Shown: positions 46,525 through 55,071, counted from the first letter of the stretch. The stretch: 64,000 bases of DNA from an uncultured Prevotella sp. (GCA_944319945.1 CALUFN010000081.1:50299-114298), one strand, 5' to 3'. The notes: a model not told the origin generated them from the sequence alone. Translations and numbers: made by a program.

Positions 46525-47118
46525 ATGAAAACCTTTAATTCTATTTTTGTTCTTATTTGCATCTTCGTATTGTCGGGATGCAATGACAAAAAGAAAAACG
46601 TTCCCGTAATAGACGTAGTTGCAGACACTACGGCTGTTGACTCTACGGTGTATGGTCGTTGCGGAGACGGAACGGCAATGCACACATTGGAGCTTGTGAC
46701 TGACAAAGGTGACACGATAGTTTACACGCTGGAAGGCTTCGATACTTGTGCGGATGTTCAAGGTGGGCTTTTCGTCGGCGACCGTATTGCGGTGATCGGC
46801 GAGCGTGTGGAAGGTTTGAATGAGGATATGTTTGCAAAGAAAATAATAAATCTTACATCCTTGCTCGGTCAGTGGAGCAGCCTTGACAAGCAGTTTGAGA
46901 TTATTGAAGGCGGCACCGTGGTGAGCAGTACTGGAGAACCCAAACCTTATACCGAATGGAAGATAATAAATGGCAAATTAGTGCTATCTTCAGATACGTT
47001 TGATATATATTCGTTGGGACCGGACTCGTTGTATTTGGAAAACGATAATGGAATTTACGGATACAAGCGTATGCAAAAAGGAAAGACTAACGTGAAGAGC
47101 GTTAGGATGAATAACTGA
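46525..47118 (+). CDS. Lipoprotein of unknown function, lipocalin-like C-terminus
   Basis: A 197-residue lipoprotein with lipobox Cys at residue 19 (FVLSGC). The mature part has two beta-rich sections; the second (LLGQWSSLDKQFEIIEGGTVVSSTG, then YTEWKIINGKLVLSSDTFDIYSLGPDSLYL) has the layout of a lipocalin-like domain found in many Bacteroidetes lipoproteins. No function can be given. It lies between mazG and rnz with 6- and 10-base gaps and so is probably co-transcribed. Confidence 0.75.
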   Translation: MKTFNSIFVLICIFVLSGCNDKKKNVPVIDVVADTTAVDSTVYGRCGDGTAMHTLELVTDKGDTIVYTLEGFDTCADVQGGLFVGDRIAVIGERVEGLNEDMFAKKIINLTSLLGQWSSLDKQFEIIEGGTVVSSTGEPKPYTEWKIINGKLVLSSDTFDIYSLGPDSLYLENDNGIYGYKRMQKGKTNVKSVRMNN

Positions 47119-47128
47119 TCGTAAAATC

Positions 47129-48043
47129 ATGCAGCCGTTTAAAGTTCGCATACTCGGGTGCGGAAGCGCATTGCCGACGTTGAAACACTTTGCTTCATCG
47201 CAGGTCGTTGAAGTAAGGGATAAAATGTTTATGATAGATTGCGGTGAAGGTACGCAGATCCAACTCAGGCGTGCGCAGATTCATTTTAATAAGATTGTCT
47301 CCATATTCATAACCCATCTTCATGGCGACCATTGCTTTGGGCTGATAGGATTGGTTTCTACGTTGGGCATGTTGGGGCGTACTGCGCCGTTGCATATTTA
47401 TGCACCGGAAGCTCTCGGCCAAATATTAAGGCAACAGATGGATTTCTTTTGTAACGGCTTGGAATACGACGTACATTTCCACGGCATTGACGCTACCGCA
47501 CAAGCCGTGATTTATGAAGACAAGAGCGTAATTGTTAGATCAATACCGCTTAATCACCGTATCCCATGTTGTGGATACCTGTTTTGCGAAAAGCCGACTT
47601 TGCCGCATATACGTAGGGATATGATAGATTTCTACAATATTCCGTTGTGTTACATTAATAATATTAAGTGCGGTGCTGACTGGATCACGGCAGATGGGCG
47701 GACCATAAAGAATGAATACTTGACTACGCCCGCAGACAAGCCCCGCTCTTATGCGTATTGCTCAGACACAAAGTATATGCCTCGGTTGTATGAGTCCCTG
47801 CTCGGGGTAGATTTGCTTTACCATGAAGCTACATATTGCAACTGTGACGAGAAGCGGGCGTCATTGTATTATCATAGTACGGCAGAGCAGGCTGCGACAG
47901 TAGCGTTGAAAGCTAATGTCGGAAAACTTGTTCTAGGGCATTTCTCGGCGCGTTATGAAAACGAGGAGATCTTGCTTAAGGAAGCGGAAAAAGTATTTAA
48001 AAATGTCGAGCTAGCAAGAGAAATGGCCGTATTTGACATCTAA
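47129..48043 (+). CDS. rnz: Ribonuclease Z
   Basis: A 304-residue metallo-beta-lactamase-fold endonuclease that trims the 3' end of tRNA precursors; fitting here, since the tRNA-Ser of this window does not encode a full CCA end. Motifs: the N-terminal LGCGSALPT, MIDCGEGTQIQLRR and the zinc-binding THLHGDHCFGL (near residue 62), with YCSDTKY, HEATY and LGHFSARY later. Full length. Confidence 0.94.
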   Translation: MQPFKVRILGCGSALPTLKHFASSQVVEVRDKMFMIDCGEGTQIQLRRAQIHFNKIVSIFITHLHGDHCFGLIGLVSTLGMLGRTAPLHIYAPEALGQILRQQMDFFCNGLEYDVHFHGIDATAQAVIYEDKSVIVRSIPLNHRIPCCGYLFCEKPTLPHIRRDMIDFYNIPLCYINNIKCGADWITADGRTIKNEYLTTPADKPRSYAYCSDTKYMPRLYESLLGVDLLYHEATYCNCDEKRASLYYHSTAEQAATVALKANVGKLVLGHFSARYENEEILLKEAEKVFKNVELAREMAVFDI

Positions 48044-48065
48044 ATAGTAAAAAAACAGTGTAAAA

Positions 48066-48098
48066 TTTGGAATTACAATAAAATTAATATATCTTTGC
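48066..48098 (+). promoter_or_regulatory. Consensus promoter of the CTD/transpeptidase/sigma operon
   Basis: TTTG (48066-48069), 20 bases, TATCTTTGC (48090-48098), 22 bases before the first ATG. It marks the start of a new transcript after rnz. Confidence 0.8.
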
Positions 48099-48119
48099 CA
48101 TAATAATAAAGTTATCAAT

Positions 48120-48431
48120 ATGGCAAGGAAGTTACTCATAATACCGGTTGTTATGGTTTTGTTGTTTGGCGTTCCTACAATGAGCCATGCAAATCATGCG
48201 ATTGAAATCGTTGAGAACGAATATCAGGACATTAGCATATCCGTAAAGTCTTCCACCCTTCATGTCTCCGGCGCTGACGGGGAAATGTTGCGTATATATA
48301 ATGTTGCCGGAGTTTGCGTCATGAGTATCCGTGTAGACGGGCAGGATCGTCATTATGACTTGGATTTGCCTAAGGGATGTTATATCGTTAAAGTAGGGAA
48401 GACGTTTGTAAGAAAGGTTTTTATTAAGTAA
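48120..48431 (+). CDS. Secreted mini-protein resembling a T9SS C-terminal sorting domain
   Basis: A 103-residue protein: signal peptide (residues 1 to about 24, hydrophobic, ending near MSHANHA), a short spacer, then about 65 residues with the layout of the C-terminal sorting domains of type IX secretion cargo (TLHVSGADGEMLRIYNVAGVCV, then DLPKGCYIVKVGKTFVRKVFIK). Usually this domain follows a large passenger; here there is none. Function unknown. The next gene starts with GTG directly at its stop codon, so both are translationally coupled. A consensus promoter precedes it. Confidence 0.7.
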   Translation: MARKLLIIPVVMVLLFGVPTMSHANHAIEIVENEYQDISISVKSSTLHVSGADGEMLRIYNVAGVCVMSIRVDGQDRHYDLDLPKGCYIVKVGKTFVRKVFIK

Positions 48432-49991
48432 GTGGCTTTCCGTTATATTTTAGCAAAGGGTGTTTACGCCCTTTGCCTAATTACTGTCGGTTTGTTTACG
48501 GCTTGTGGAGGGGGTGTAAGCAATCCGAATAAAAATATTACATTAGATTCCTTTTACGAATTGAGAGCTGAAAAGTTCATTCTCAATTCGGAAGAGATTC
48601 GGAATAATATAAAGATTTTAATTGAAAGCGACGGAATATCCATGCAATCGGATAAGTTTGTCCATAATTATTATTTAAACGATAATCCTTTTATTTGGAT
48701 TAGCCGTTTAGGTGTTTATGATCGTGCGGACAGTCTTATTGGTTTTATTCGGAAAGCAAACACGTATGGTATCAGCTTAAGGTTTCTAAAGTTCGACGAG
48801 ATACGAAGGGATTTTGAGTGCATGCGTACATTAGGTATATCTGATGTACGCGACGAGGATATCAACGTAATCATGGCACGGTTGGAGTATAATCTGTCAA
48901 AAGCGTATTTAAGGTATTTGGGCGGTATACGCTTCGGCTTCGTTAATCCTGATTATTTGTATAATAATTTTGAAAAAAATGAAGAGGATTCAACGTCTAC
49001 GCAATACCGCCAACTTTCCGAGTTGCATGTCCAAAGGCCGAATAATAGGTTTTATCGTGATGCGATAAATAGTGCTTTTAATGATAGTATAGGACATTTG
49101 CTTTCATCCATACATCCAAGAAATGAGTTATACTTAAAGCTGCTAAGCCGTTTAAACGGTACTCAATTGTCAGGTGACGAGCGGAGTAAAACAATCTGTA
49201 ATATAGAGCGTTGCAGGTGGAGGTTGAATGGTTTGTCGAATGAGAATGATGCAGATGGTAAGTATGTCGAGGTTAATATCCCATCCTTCTCATTGCGTGC
49301 GATCGACGGCGAAAACGCATTGTTGATGCGCACTGGTTGCGGTACGGTCAAGCACAAGACTCCGCTTTTGACAAGCAAGATAACGCGTATGGACGTTAAC
49401 CCGCAATGGATTGTTCCAAAGAGCATATCAAAAGGATTCTTTGACGATTATGATTATATGCATAGGATGGGAATGTTTGTGTTTGATAAGAAAAAGGGCA
49501 AACTTCCTCCAGAAGAGGCGGAATATGAAAAAATAATCAACGGAGAACAATACATAATACAAGCTGGAGGCCCTAAAAATTCATTAGGTAGGATAATTTT
49601 TCGGTTTGACAATAGCTTTTCGGTATTTCTGCACGACACTTCATCGCCGTGGGTCTTCAAACGGGATAGTAGGGCTGTAAGTCATGGATGCGTCAGGGTG
49701 GAGAAGCCGTATGAGCTGGCATTATTCATGATCGGGAAAGACGATGAAGAATTAGCTGATAGGTTGAAGTATTCTATGACGGTCGATTTCATAAACGACC
49801 GAGACTCTTTGGCGAAAAGGGGCATAGACAGCAAGCGTCTCGTAAGTTCGATCCCTGTGCGGCCGGTGGTTCCATTATTTATAACGTATTATACTATTTA
49901 TTATGGTTCTAACGGCCAATTAGCTGATTATCAGGATATTTACGGCTATGATGAGGCTTTGGCGGAAAAACTTAAGCCATTCATGAATTAA
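48432..49991 (+). CDS. L,D-transpeptidase (YkuD domain) lipoprotein
   Basis: A 519-residue protein that should form 3-3 cross-links in peptidoglycan or attach proteins to it. The signal peptide has a lipobox Cys near residue 25 (GLFTAC). A large N-terminal scaffold region, as in YcbB-type enzymes, precedes the YkuD domain with HDTSSPWVFKRDSRAVSHGCVR; the catalytic Cys is residue 420. It starts at GTG directly after the stop of the mini-protein (TAAGTG). The sigma factor gene begins one base after its stop. Context points to cell-envelope maintenance under sigma-factor control. Confidence 0.86.
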   Translation: MAFRYILAKGVYALCLITVGLFTACGGGVSNPNKNITLDSFYELRAEKFILNSEEIRNNIKILIESDGISMQSDKFVHNYYLNDNPFIWISRLGVYDRADSLIGFIRKANTYGISLRFLKFDEIRRDFECMRTLGISDVRDEDINVIMARLEYNLSKAYLRYLGGIRFGFVNPDYLYNNFEKNEEDSTSTQYRQLSELHVQRPNNRFYRDAINSAFNDSIGHLLSSIHPRNELYLKLLSRLNGTQLSGDERSKTICNIERCRWRLNGLSNENDADGKYVEVNIPSFSLRAIDGENALLMRTGCGTVKHKTPLLTSKITRMDVNPQWIVPKSISKGFFDDYDYMHRMGMFVFDKKKGKLPPEEAEYEKIINGEQYIIQAGGPKNSLGRIIFRFDNSFSVFLHDTSSPWVFKRDSRAVSHGCVRVEKPYELALFMIGKDDEELADRLKYSMTVDFINDRDSLAKRGIDSKRLVSSIPVRPVVPLFITYYTIYYGSNGQLADYQDIYGYDEALAEKLKPFMN

Positions 49992-49992
49992 T

Positions 49993-50538
49993 ATGGATAA
50001 GAGCGAAGATAAGATATGTAAGTTATTGGCATCCGAATCTACCAAGCGTAAGGCATTTGAAATGATAGTGAAATCATACGGTGAATGCCTTTATTGGAAG
50101 ATTCGTTATATCGTGCTTACCCATGATGATGCAAACGACGTGTTGCAAAATACCTTTCTGAAGGCTTGGAACAATATAGACTCATTCCATGGAAAATCCA
50201 AATTATTGACTTGGCTTTATAGTATAGCCATTAATGAATCCTTGGACTATTTGAGGCGGAATAAGACAGAAGTTAAGGCTAATTTGTCTGACGATATGAG
50301 CGTAGCCAAACGCCTTATGGCAGACGAGTATTTTGACGGTGACGAAATTCACGCTTTATTGATGCAGGCCGTATCAACGTTGCCGGATGTGCAGAGAACC
50401 GTTTTTAACATGCGGTATTTCGATAATATGAAGTATAGTGAAATCAGTGCAATCCTTAAGACGTCGGAAGGCGCGCTGAAGGCTTCATATCATATTGCCG
50501 TAAAGAAAATATCAGATTATTTCCATTTACATGAATGA
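49993..50538 (+). CDS. ECF-type RNA polymerase sigma factor
   Basis: A 181-residue sigma-70-family protein with region 2 (YWKIRYIVLTHDDANDVLQNTFLKAWNNIDSFHGKSKLLTWLYSIAINESLDYLRR) and region 4 (LPDVQRTVFNMRYFDNMKYSEISAILKTSEGALKASYHIAVKKI), without regions 1 and 3, so of the ECF group. The neighbour downstream has the form of its anti-sigma partner. It probably controls envelope genes, perhaps its own operon. Confidence 0.92.
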   Translation: MDKSEDKICKLLASESTKRKAFEMIVKSYGECLYWKIRYIVLTHDDANDVLQNTFLKAWNNIDSFHGKSKLLTWLYSIAINESLDYLRRNKTEVKANLSDDMSVAKRLMADEYFDGDEIHALLMQAVSTLPDVQRTVFNMRYFDNMKYSEISAILKTSEGALKASYHIAVKKISDYFHLHE

Positions 50539-50590
50539 TTTTGAAGACTTTGATTAAACTTTTGCTCAAGTCAAACGTCATTATTAATAA

Positions 50591-50968
50591 ATGGAATTGA
50601 ATATGAAGGAAGAATTCTTAATTGAACGGAAATTCGGCAGGACCAAACCCTTTAGAACACCCGACGGATATTTTGAGGAGTTTGAGAAAAGCATAATGCT
50701 CAAAATTCCAAGTCAGCCAAAGACGGCAAAGAGGCTGTCTATCCGGAGGTATTTGCGACTTACGGCGTGCGCGGCTTGCATTGCGGCGGTAACGGTGTCA
50801 ACGCTGTTTTTCTTGGGCAATATCCATACTAATCCTGAAAAGCATGTTGCTAATGCGTCATTAGATAGCGGCTCGTTGCAGACTAATTCTGATTACATTA
50901 TGGATGAGATGTCTGATTATGCAATGTTGGATAATGACGATTTTTACTCTTTTATAGCTGACGAATAA
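50591..50968 (+). CDS. Probable anti-sigma-like single-pass membrane protein
   Basis: A 125-residue protein with a cytoplasmic N-terminus holding PFRTPDGYFEEFEKSIMLKIP (a PFxxPxGYFE pattern seen in many small Bacteroidetes proteins coded next to ECF sigma factors), basic residues, one membrane helix at about 57-78 and an acidic C-terminal tail outside. Place and layout suggest that it holds the upstream sigma factor at the membrane. No zinc-binding anti-sigma motif is present. A second ATG at 50603 is possible. Confidence 0.65.
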   Translation: MELNMKEEFLIERKFGRTKPFRTPDGYFEEFEKSIMLKIPSQPKTAKRLSIRRYLRLTACAACIAAVTVSTLFFLGNIHTNPEKHVANASLDSGSLQTNSDYIMDEMSDYAMLDNDDFYSFIADE

Positions 50969-50981
50969 ATCGGTTGATATC

Positions 50982-51422
50982 ATGAAAAGAATACTGTTAT
51001 GTTTCCTGCTGTGTTGCGTGTTGACTGATATGTCTGCCCAGCAACGTAAGCAGGCAAGGTTCACACCGGAGCGTTTTCAGGCGCAATTGGAACAATATAT
51101 AGCTAAAAAGGCATGTCTGACTCCCAAAGAGTCAGCAGAGTTTTTTCCCGTATATGCCGAAATGCGCCGTAAGCAGCGTTTCATTCATAATGAAATGAAG
51201 ACATTAAAGCGCATAAAGCCGACTACCAATGCGGAATGTGAGAAGAACGTAATTAAACGTGACGAATTGGAGATTGAAATTAAGGAATTGCAAAAAGAAT
51301 ATCATAAGAAGTTCATGCAGATTCTTTCTGCAAAGAAGGTTTACGATGTGCTTAAGGCTGAAGACAGGTTCCACAGGCAGATGTTTAAGCGGGCGGCTAA
51401 TAATAAGAGGAGAAAGAAGTGA
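50982..51422 (+). CDS. Exported helical protein, CpxP/Spy-like
   Basis: A 146-residue protein with a signal peptide (about residues 1-19, ending at DMSAQ) and a very basic, almost wholly helical mature part (FQAQLEQYIAKKACLTPKESAEFFPVYAEMRRKQRFIHNEM, then a long Lys/Glu-rich helix and an NNKRRKK tail). The LTPKESAEFFPVYxEM pattern is like periplasmic Spy/CpxP-related proteins that sense or buffer misfolded proteins. Third gene after the sigma factor, so likely a sensor or chaperone of the same system. Confidence 0.65.
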   Translation: MKRILLCFLLCCVLTDMSAQQRKQARFTPERFQAQLEQYIAKKACLTPKESAEFFPVYAEMRRKQRFIHNEMKTLKRIKPTTNAECEKNVIKRDELEIEIKELQKEYHKKFMQILSAKKVYDVLKAEDRFHRQMFKRAANNKRRKK

Positions 51423-51467
51423 CGCATGGATGCCGGCAGCTTGAAACTTTAGATATTATCTAAAAAT

Positions 51468-51548
51468 AAAAGGCGGCAAATCACGATGCGATCAGTAGCC
51501 TTTAATAGTGTTAAACACTGCTGATTGCATCGTGATTTGCCGCCTTTT
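51468..51548. terminator. Long bidirectional hairpin
   Basis: Arms 51468-51498 and 51518-51548 pair at 29 of 31 positions around a 19-base loop, with AAAA at one end and TTTT at the other. It lies between convergent genes and can end both transcripts. Confidence 0.8.
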
Positions 51549-51573
51549 GTATCAGCTTCGCTTATTGACTGGT

Positions 51574-52173
51574 TTAGATGTCGCCGATGTCTACGTATCC
51601 GTGTGTGACGGCGTATATTGTGAGAGCGGATACGCTCTTGATGTTGAGTTTTTCCATTAAGTTACGGCGATGCGTTATGGTGGTTGTCAGGCTGATGTTC
51701 AAGCGGTCTGCTATCTCTTTGTTGATTAAGCCTTTTACTATTAGTGTCATTACCTCTATCTCACGTGCCGACAAATGCTTCTCGCTATTGCATGCGGTTA
51801 CCGACGGTGGAAGGTTGCGTCCGTCTGCGTGGGCGGCTTGTTCGAGGGCAAGCAATGAACGTACAAGTTGCTTCTCGGGAACGGAAGTATTCAGGCAGTG
51901 GAAGCCAGTGAAGGGGGAAGGGGAGGCTTCGGGCGAGCTGTTTAGTACGATTGTTTTGCGTCTGTGCTCTGTGAAGAAGTGCAAATCGGCCGTTATTGCG
52001 CTTGTAGAGGCGAAATAATGTATGTAATCGTCGATCTCTGCGTCAGGGATTTCCCAAACTGATCGGCACAAGTCCACATTAACAACAGGCATGACTTCTT
52101 GCAACATGTGCTTCAGACCGATTGCGGCAAGCGTGTCCGGGTGGATGATTGCTATCTTAGGTGCATGGCTCAT
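51574..52173 (-). CDS. LuxR-type regulator with a degenerate receiver-like domain
   Basis: A 199-residue protein. The C-terminal 65 residues are a LuxR helix-turn-helix (LSAREIEVMTLIVKGLINKEIADRLNISLTTTITHRRNLMEKLNI). The N-terminal part (about 1-120) resembles a response-regulator receiver in length and start (KIAIIHPDTLAAIGLKHML), but the segment where the phosphoacceptor Asp should stand reads YFASTSAI. It is therefore probably not controlled by phosphorylation. Alone between a terminator and the oadB operon end; no sensor kinase is near. Confidence 0.82.
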   Translation of the reverse strand: MSHAPKIAIIHPDTLAAIGLKHMLQEVMPVVNVDLCRSVWEIPDAEIDDYIHYFASTSAITADLHFFTEHRRKTIVLNSSPEASPSPFTGFHCLNTSVPEKQLVRSLLALEQAAHADGRNLPPSVTACNSEKHLSAREIEVMTLIVKGLINKEIADRLNISLTTTITHRRNLMEKLNIKSVSALTIYAVTHGYVDIGDI

Positions 52174-52188
52174 AGGCTCGTTGCTGTT

Positions 52189-52246
52189 AAAATAAATGGT
52201 AAGAGGCTGTTTGCGTAGTATATATTACAAACGGCTTCTTACCATT
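52189..52246 (-). terminator. Terminator after oadB
   Basis: Arms 52195-52213 and 52228-52246 pair at 17 of 19 positions; on the minus strand the stem is followed by TTATTTT. It ends the decarboxylase-subunit operon. Confidence 0.8.
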
Positions 52247-52266
52247 CGATTTGCAGTATTAATGCT

Positions 52267-53424
52267 TTATGACATAAATCCGAGCAGTGCTCCGGCGGCT
52301 ACAGCCGAACCGATAACTCCCGCCACATTGGGCCCCATGGCATGCATGAGCAGGAAGTTGTGGCGGTCGTACTCGAGACCGATGTTGTTAGATATTCGTG
52401 CGCTCATCGGTACTGCGCTTACGCCGGCGTTACCGATAAGCGGGTTGATCTTCTTTGACTTGGGGAGGAACAGGTTCATTATCTTTACGAAGATTACGCC
52501 TGACGCCGTGGCGATGACGAATGCCATTGCCCCGAGGAAGAAGATATAGATCGTCTTCATGGTGAGAAACTCGCTGGCTTGTGTAGAGCAGCCAACGGTA
52601 AGCCCGAGCAGCATTACGACAATATCGTTAAGTGCGCTGCCTGCGGTCTTGGCCAAGCGCGTGGTCTTACCTGACTCCTTGAGCAGGTTGCCGAAGAACA
52701 GCATGCCCAATAGCGGCAGGCCTGACGGGACGATGAACGTAGTTAGCAGTAGTCCGATGATCGGGAACAGGATACGCTCTGTCTGGCTTACTTGGCGGGC
52801 GGGCTTCATCTTGATCAGGCGTTCTTTCTTTGTGGTGAGCAGGCGCATGAGTGGTGGCTGGATTACAGGCACGAGCGCCATGTAAGAGTAGGCGCATACG
52901 GCGATGGCGCCCATCAGGTTCGGACTGAGTTTTGACGAGAGGAATATGGCCGTGGGGCCGTCGGCTCCGCCGATGATTGCTATGCCGGCGGCTTGGTTAG
53001 GCTCGAAACCAAGCGCCAGGGCTATCATATATGCGCCGAAGATACCGAACTGTGCGGCCGCGCCTATGAGTATCAGTTTAGGATTGCTTATCAGGGCGGA
53101 GAAGTCGGTCATGGCGCCTATGCCGAGGAACACCAGCGGCGGATACCAACCTTGACGCACGCCTTGATAGAATATGTTCAGCACGGAGTTGTCTTCATAG
53201 AGTCCGATCTCAAGACCTGCCTCGGCACGGAAAGGTATGTTGCCCAATATTATGCCGAGGCCGATAGGCACCAACAATAAAGGCTCGAAGTCTTTTTTTA
53301 TAGCCAGCCAAATGAAGAATGCTCCGGCTATTATCATTATGATGTTCCCCGTCTCGGCGTTGGCAAAGCCTGTATAGGTGAGGAACTCGTTAAAGTTGCT
53401 TGAAATAAAGTCTATAAATCCCAT
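52267..53424 (-). CDS. oadB: Sodium-translocating decarboxylase, beta subunit
   Basis: A 385-residue inner-membrane protein with about ten hydrophobic segments, of the OadB/MmdB/GcdB family. It decarboxylates carboxybiotin and pumps sodium ions out. Family stretches: GIGAMTDFSALISNP, IAIIGGADGPTAIFLSSKL (near residue 150) and LPLLGMLFFGNLLKESG. With the BCCP and OadG-like genes upstream and methylmalonyl-CoA mutase on the other strand, the enzyme is probably methylmalonyl-CoA decarboxylase; the carboxyltransferase subunit is not present here. Confidence 0.92.
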   Translation of the reverse strand: MGFIDFISSNFNEFLTYTGFANAETGNIIMIIAGAFFIWLAIKKDFEPLLLVPIGLGIILGNIPFRAEAGLEIGLYEDNSVLNIFYQGVRQGWYPPLVFLGIGAMTDFSALISNPKLILIGAAAQFGIFGAYMIALALGFEPNQAAGIAIIGGADGPTAIFLSSKLSPNLMGAIAVCAYSYMALVPVIQPPLMRLLTTKKERLIKMKPARQVSQTERILFPIIGLLLTTFIVPSGLPLLGMLFFGNLLKESGKTTRLAKTAGSALNDIVVMLLGLTVGCSTQASEFLTMKTIYIFFLGAMAFVIATASGVIFVKIMNLFLPKSKKINPLIGNAGVSAVPMSARISNNIGLEYDRHNFLLMHAMGPNVAGVIGSAVAAGALLGFMS

Positions 53425-53551
53425 GATAATTTGATTTACGGTTTTATATGGGGAATGGGCTTTACGGTTTGCGGGTTTTCAGGTTAGCGCTTGTTCATTC
53501 CGGCATGCGAATACCGCCGCTCACTTTTCCACCTCGGCACCTTCAGCGGCC

Positions 53552-54007
53552 TTACCCTATTGTTATTAATGCGTCACCTTCCATCACGGTGTCGCCCTTG
53601 TCTACCATTACTGCCGTAACGGTGCCGTTGCATTCGGCCTCGATGTTGTTTTGCATCTTCATTGCCTCAAGCACGACTACGGTGTCTCCGTCTTTTACGG
53701 TGTCCCCTACTTTTACCTTTACTTCCGTTATGGTGCCGGGTAGGGGAGCCATTACCTTCATGCCCTTAGCGGCTGCAGTTTCCTTAGCCGGCTTTTCAGA
53801 TTTTTCTGTTTGTGCAACTGCCGCAGGCTGTTGCGGCTTGGGTGCGGCAACTACAGGCTTATGGGGCATTGTTGAGGGATTTATCGGCTGCTTGAGCTCC
53901 ACCTCGAAAGGTATTCCGTTGACATTTACTTGTGCGATGTTACCTTCCACGTTTACTATCTCTACGTCGTAATCAACGCCTTGTACTTTATATTGATACT
54001 TGTTCAT
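53552..54007 (-). CDS. Biotin carboxyl carrier subunit
   Basis: A 151-residue protein. An N-terminal segment typical of decarboxylase carriers (YKVQGVDYDVEIVNVEGNIAQVNVNGIPFEVEL) is followed by a Pro/Ala/Lys-rich linker and the biotinyl domain with EAMKMQNNIEAE; the biotinylated Lys is residue 117. It carries CO2 from the carboxyltransferase to OadB. Lies between the OadG-like gene and oadB. Confidence 0.93.
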   Translation of the reverse strand: MNKYQYKVQGVDYDVEIVNVEGNIAQVNVNGIPFEVELKQPINPSTMPHKPVVAAPKPQQPAAVAQTEKSEKPAKETAAAKGMKVMAPLPGTITEVKVKVGDTVKDGDTVVVLEAMKMQNNIEAECNGTVTAVMVDKGDTVMEGDALITIG

Positions 54008-54060
54008 TTTGTTTGTTTTTTTAGTTTTGACGGAATGTATGATTGTCCGGTCCGTATGTG

Positions 54061-55026
54061 TTACGGGATAATCGTTTCTTCTGGGTAAATGTTCCAGTTG
54101 GTCGGGTGGCGCTTAATGGTTATGATGTTGCTCTCTATGTCGTGAACATTGTCTTCATACTGTTTTAAGGCCATTGCTATTACGGCTATGTAGATTTCCT
54201 TGTCGATGCCGCCGGTCTGGAGACCATCCTTAAGTATGACTTTCGTCTTATGCCCGGTTTCGGCAATCTTTTCGCCGGTTTTCACCGCCGCTTTTATCGG
54301 CTGTATCTTTCCGGCCTTTTTAAGTGTCTGCTTGTGAGCCATGAACAAGCCCAGCACCCTGAAGAATACGTAAAGCAGGGCGAGGCAGAAGAACACAATG
54401 CCCATTGACAATACGGTGATGCCGATGCCGTGGGGATCTTCGCGTTTGATCTTCGCGATCTTGGTCTCGTTGACCTGTATATAGTTTTCTATGCCAGGTG
54501 TCACGCTTTCCGGATTTTTTATCACCCACTGGTCGGAGCCGTCCTTTATTCTTGCGTATGATTGGTCGGCTGCTAAGGCTGGTACTGACACGGAGTCAAT
54601 CAGGTCGATACCGTTGCCGTCGTACAGGGCGATCCATAAAGGTTTGCCACTTTCGGCTTTAGCACTTAAGTGCATGGTGCCTTGTGCGGGATTGCCGTTA
54701 AGGAAAAATATCAAGTGCTCGCGTGCCGACATCGACGTGCGGCTGTCGCCGCTGGGGATGCAGCTCATCATGGCCGTGCGTTGGGGCACGGTGAGATTCT
54801 TGTCGAGCACTCGGCGGTCGGTCGTTATGTACATGCCGCGCACGTTATACGTAGAGAAGGCCGTGTTGGATATTTCCACCCATGCGTTCCTCTTACCGTA
54901 TTCGTCTTGCATGTTTGCTTTATTGCATGTCAGCACCTCGTTGATCTTGATGTTCTTCGCCCCTTGACCGAACGTCAGCACGGCGGTGCCCAATAATGCG
55001 AAAAGCAGAAAAACTTTTCTTTTCAT
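54061..55026 (-). CDS. OadG-family subunit with lamin-tail-like ectodomain
   Basis: A 321-residue protein: signal peptide (about 1-21), an exported beta-rich domain with lamin-tail features (KINEVLTCNKANMQDEYG, WVEISNTA, LIDSVSVP, the ending TPGIENY) to about residue 180, one membrane helix (GITVLSMGIVFFCLALLYVFF, about 199-219) and a cytoplasmic C-terminus with Lys-rich and Glu-rich parts. The helix and tail match OadG, the small gamma subunit that assembles sodium-pump decarboxylases. Usual OadG has about 80 residues; the ectodomain is the extra part. Confidence 0.82.
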   Translation of the reverse strand: MKRKVFLLFALLGTAVLTFGQGAKNIKINEVLTCNKANMQDEYGKRNAWVEISNTAFSTYNVRGMYITTDRRVLDKNLTVPQRTAMMSCIPSGDSRTSMSAREHLIFFLNGNPAQGTMHLSAKAESGKPLWIALYDGNGIDLIDSVSVPALAADQSYARIKDGSDQWVIKNPESVTPGIENYIQVNETKIAKIKREDPHGIGITVLSMGIVFFCLALLYVFFRVLGLFMAHKQTLKKAGKIQPIKAAVKTGEKIAETGHKTKVILKDGLQTGGIDKEIYIAVIAMALKQYEDNVHDIESNIITIKRHPTNWNIYPEETIIP

Positions 55027-55071
55027 AAATTGTCCTATGTAAGTGAAGATTTTGTTTCAGATGCTTTGCCG

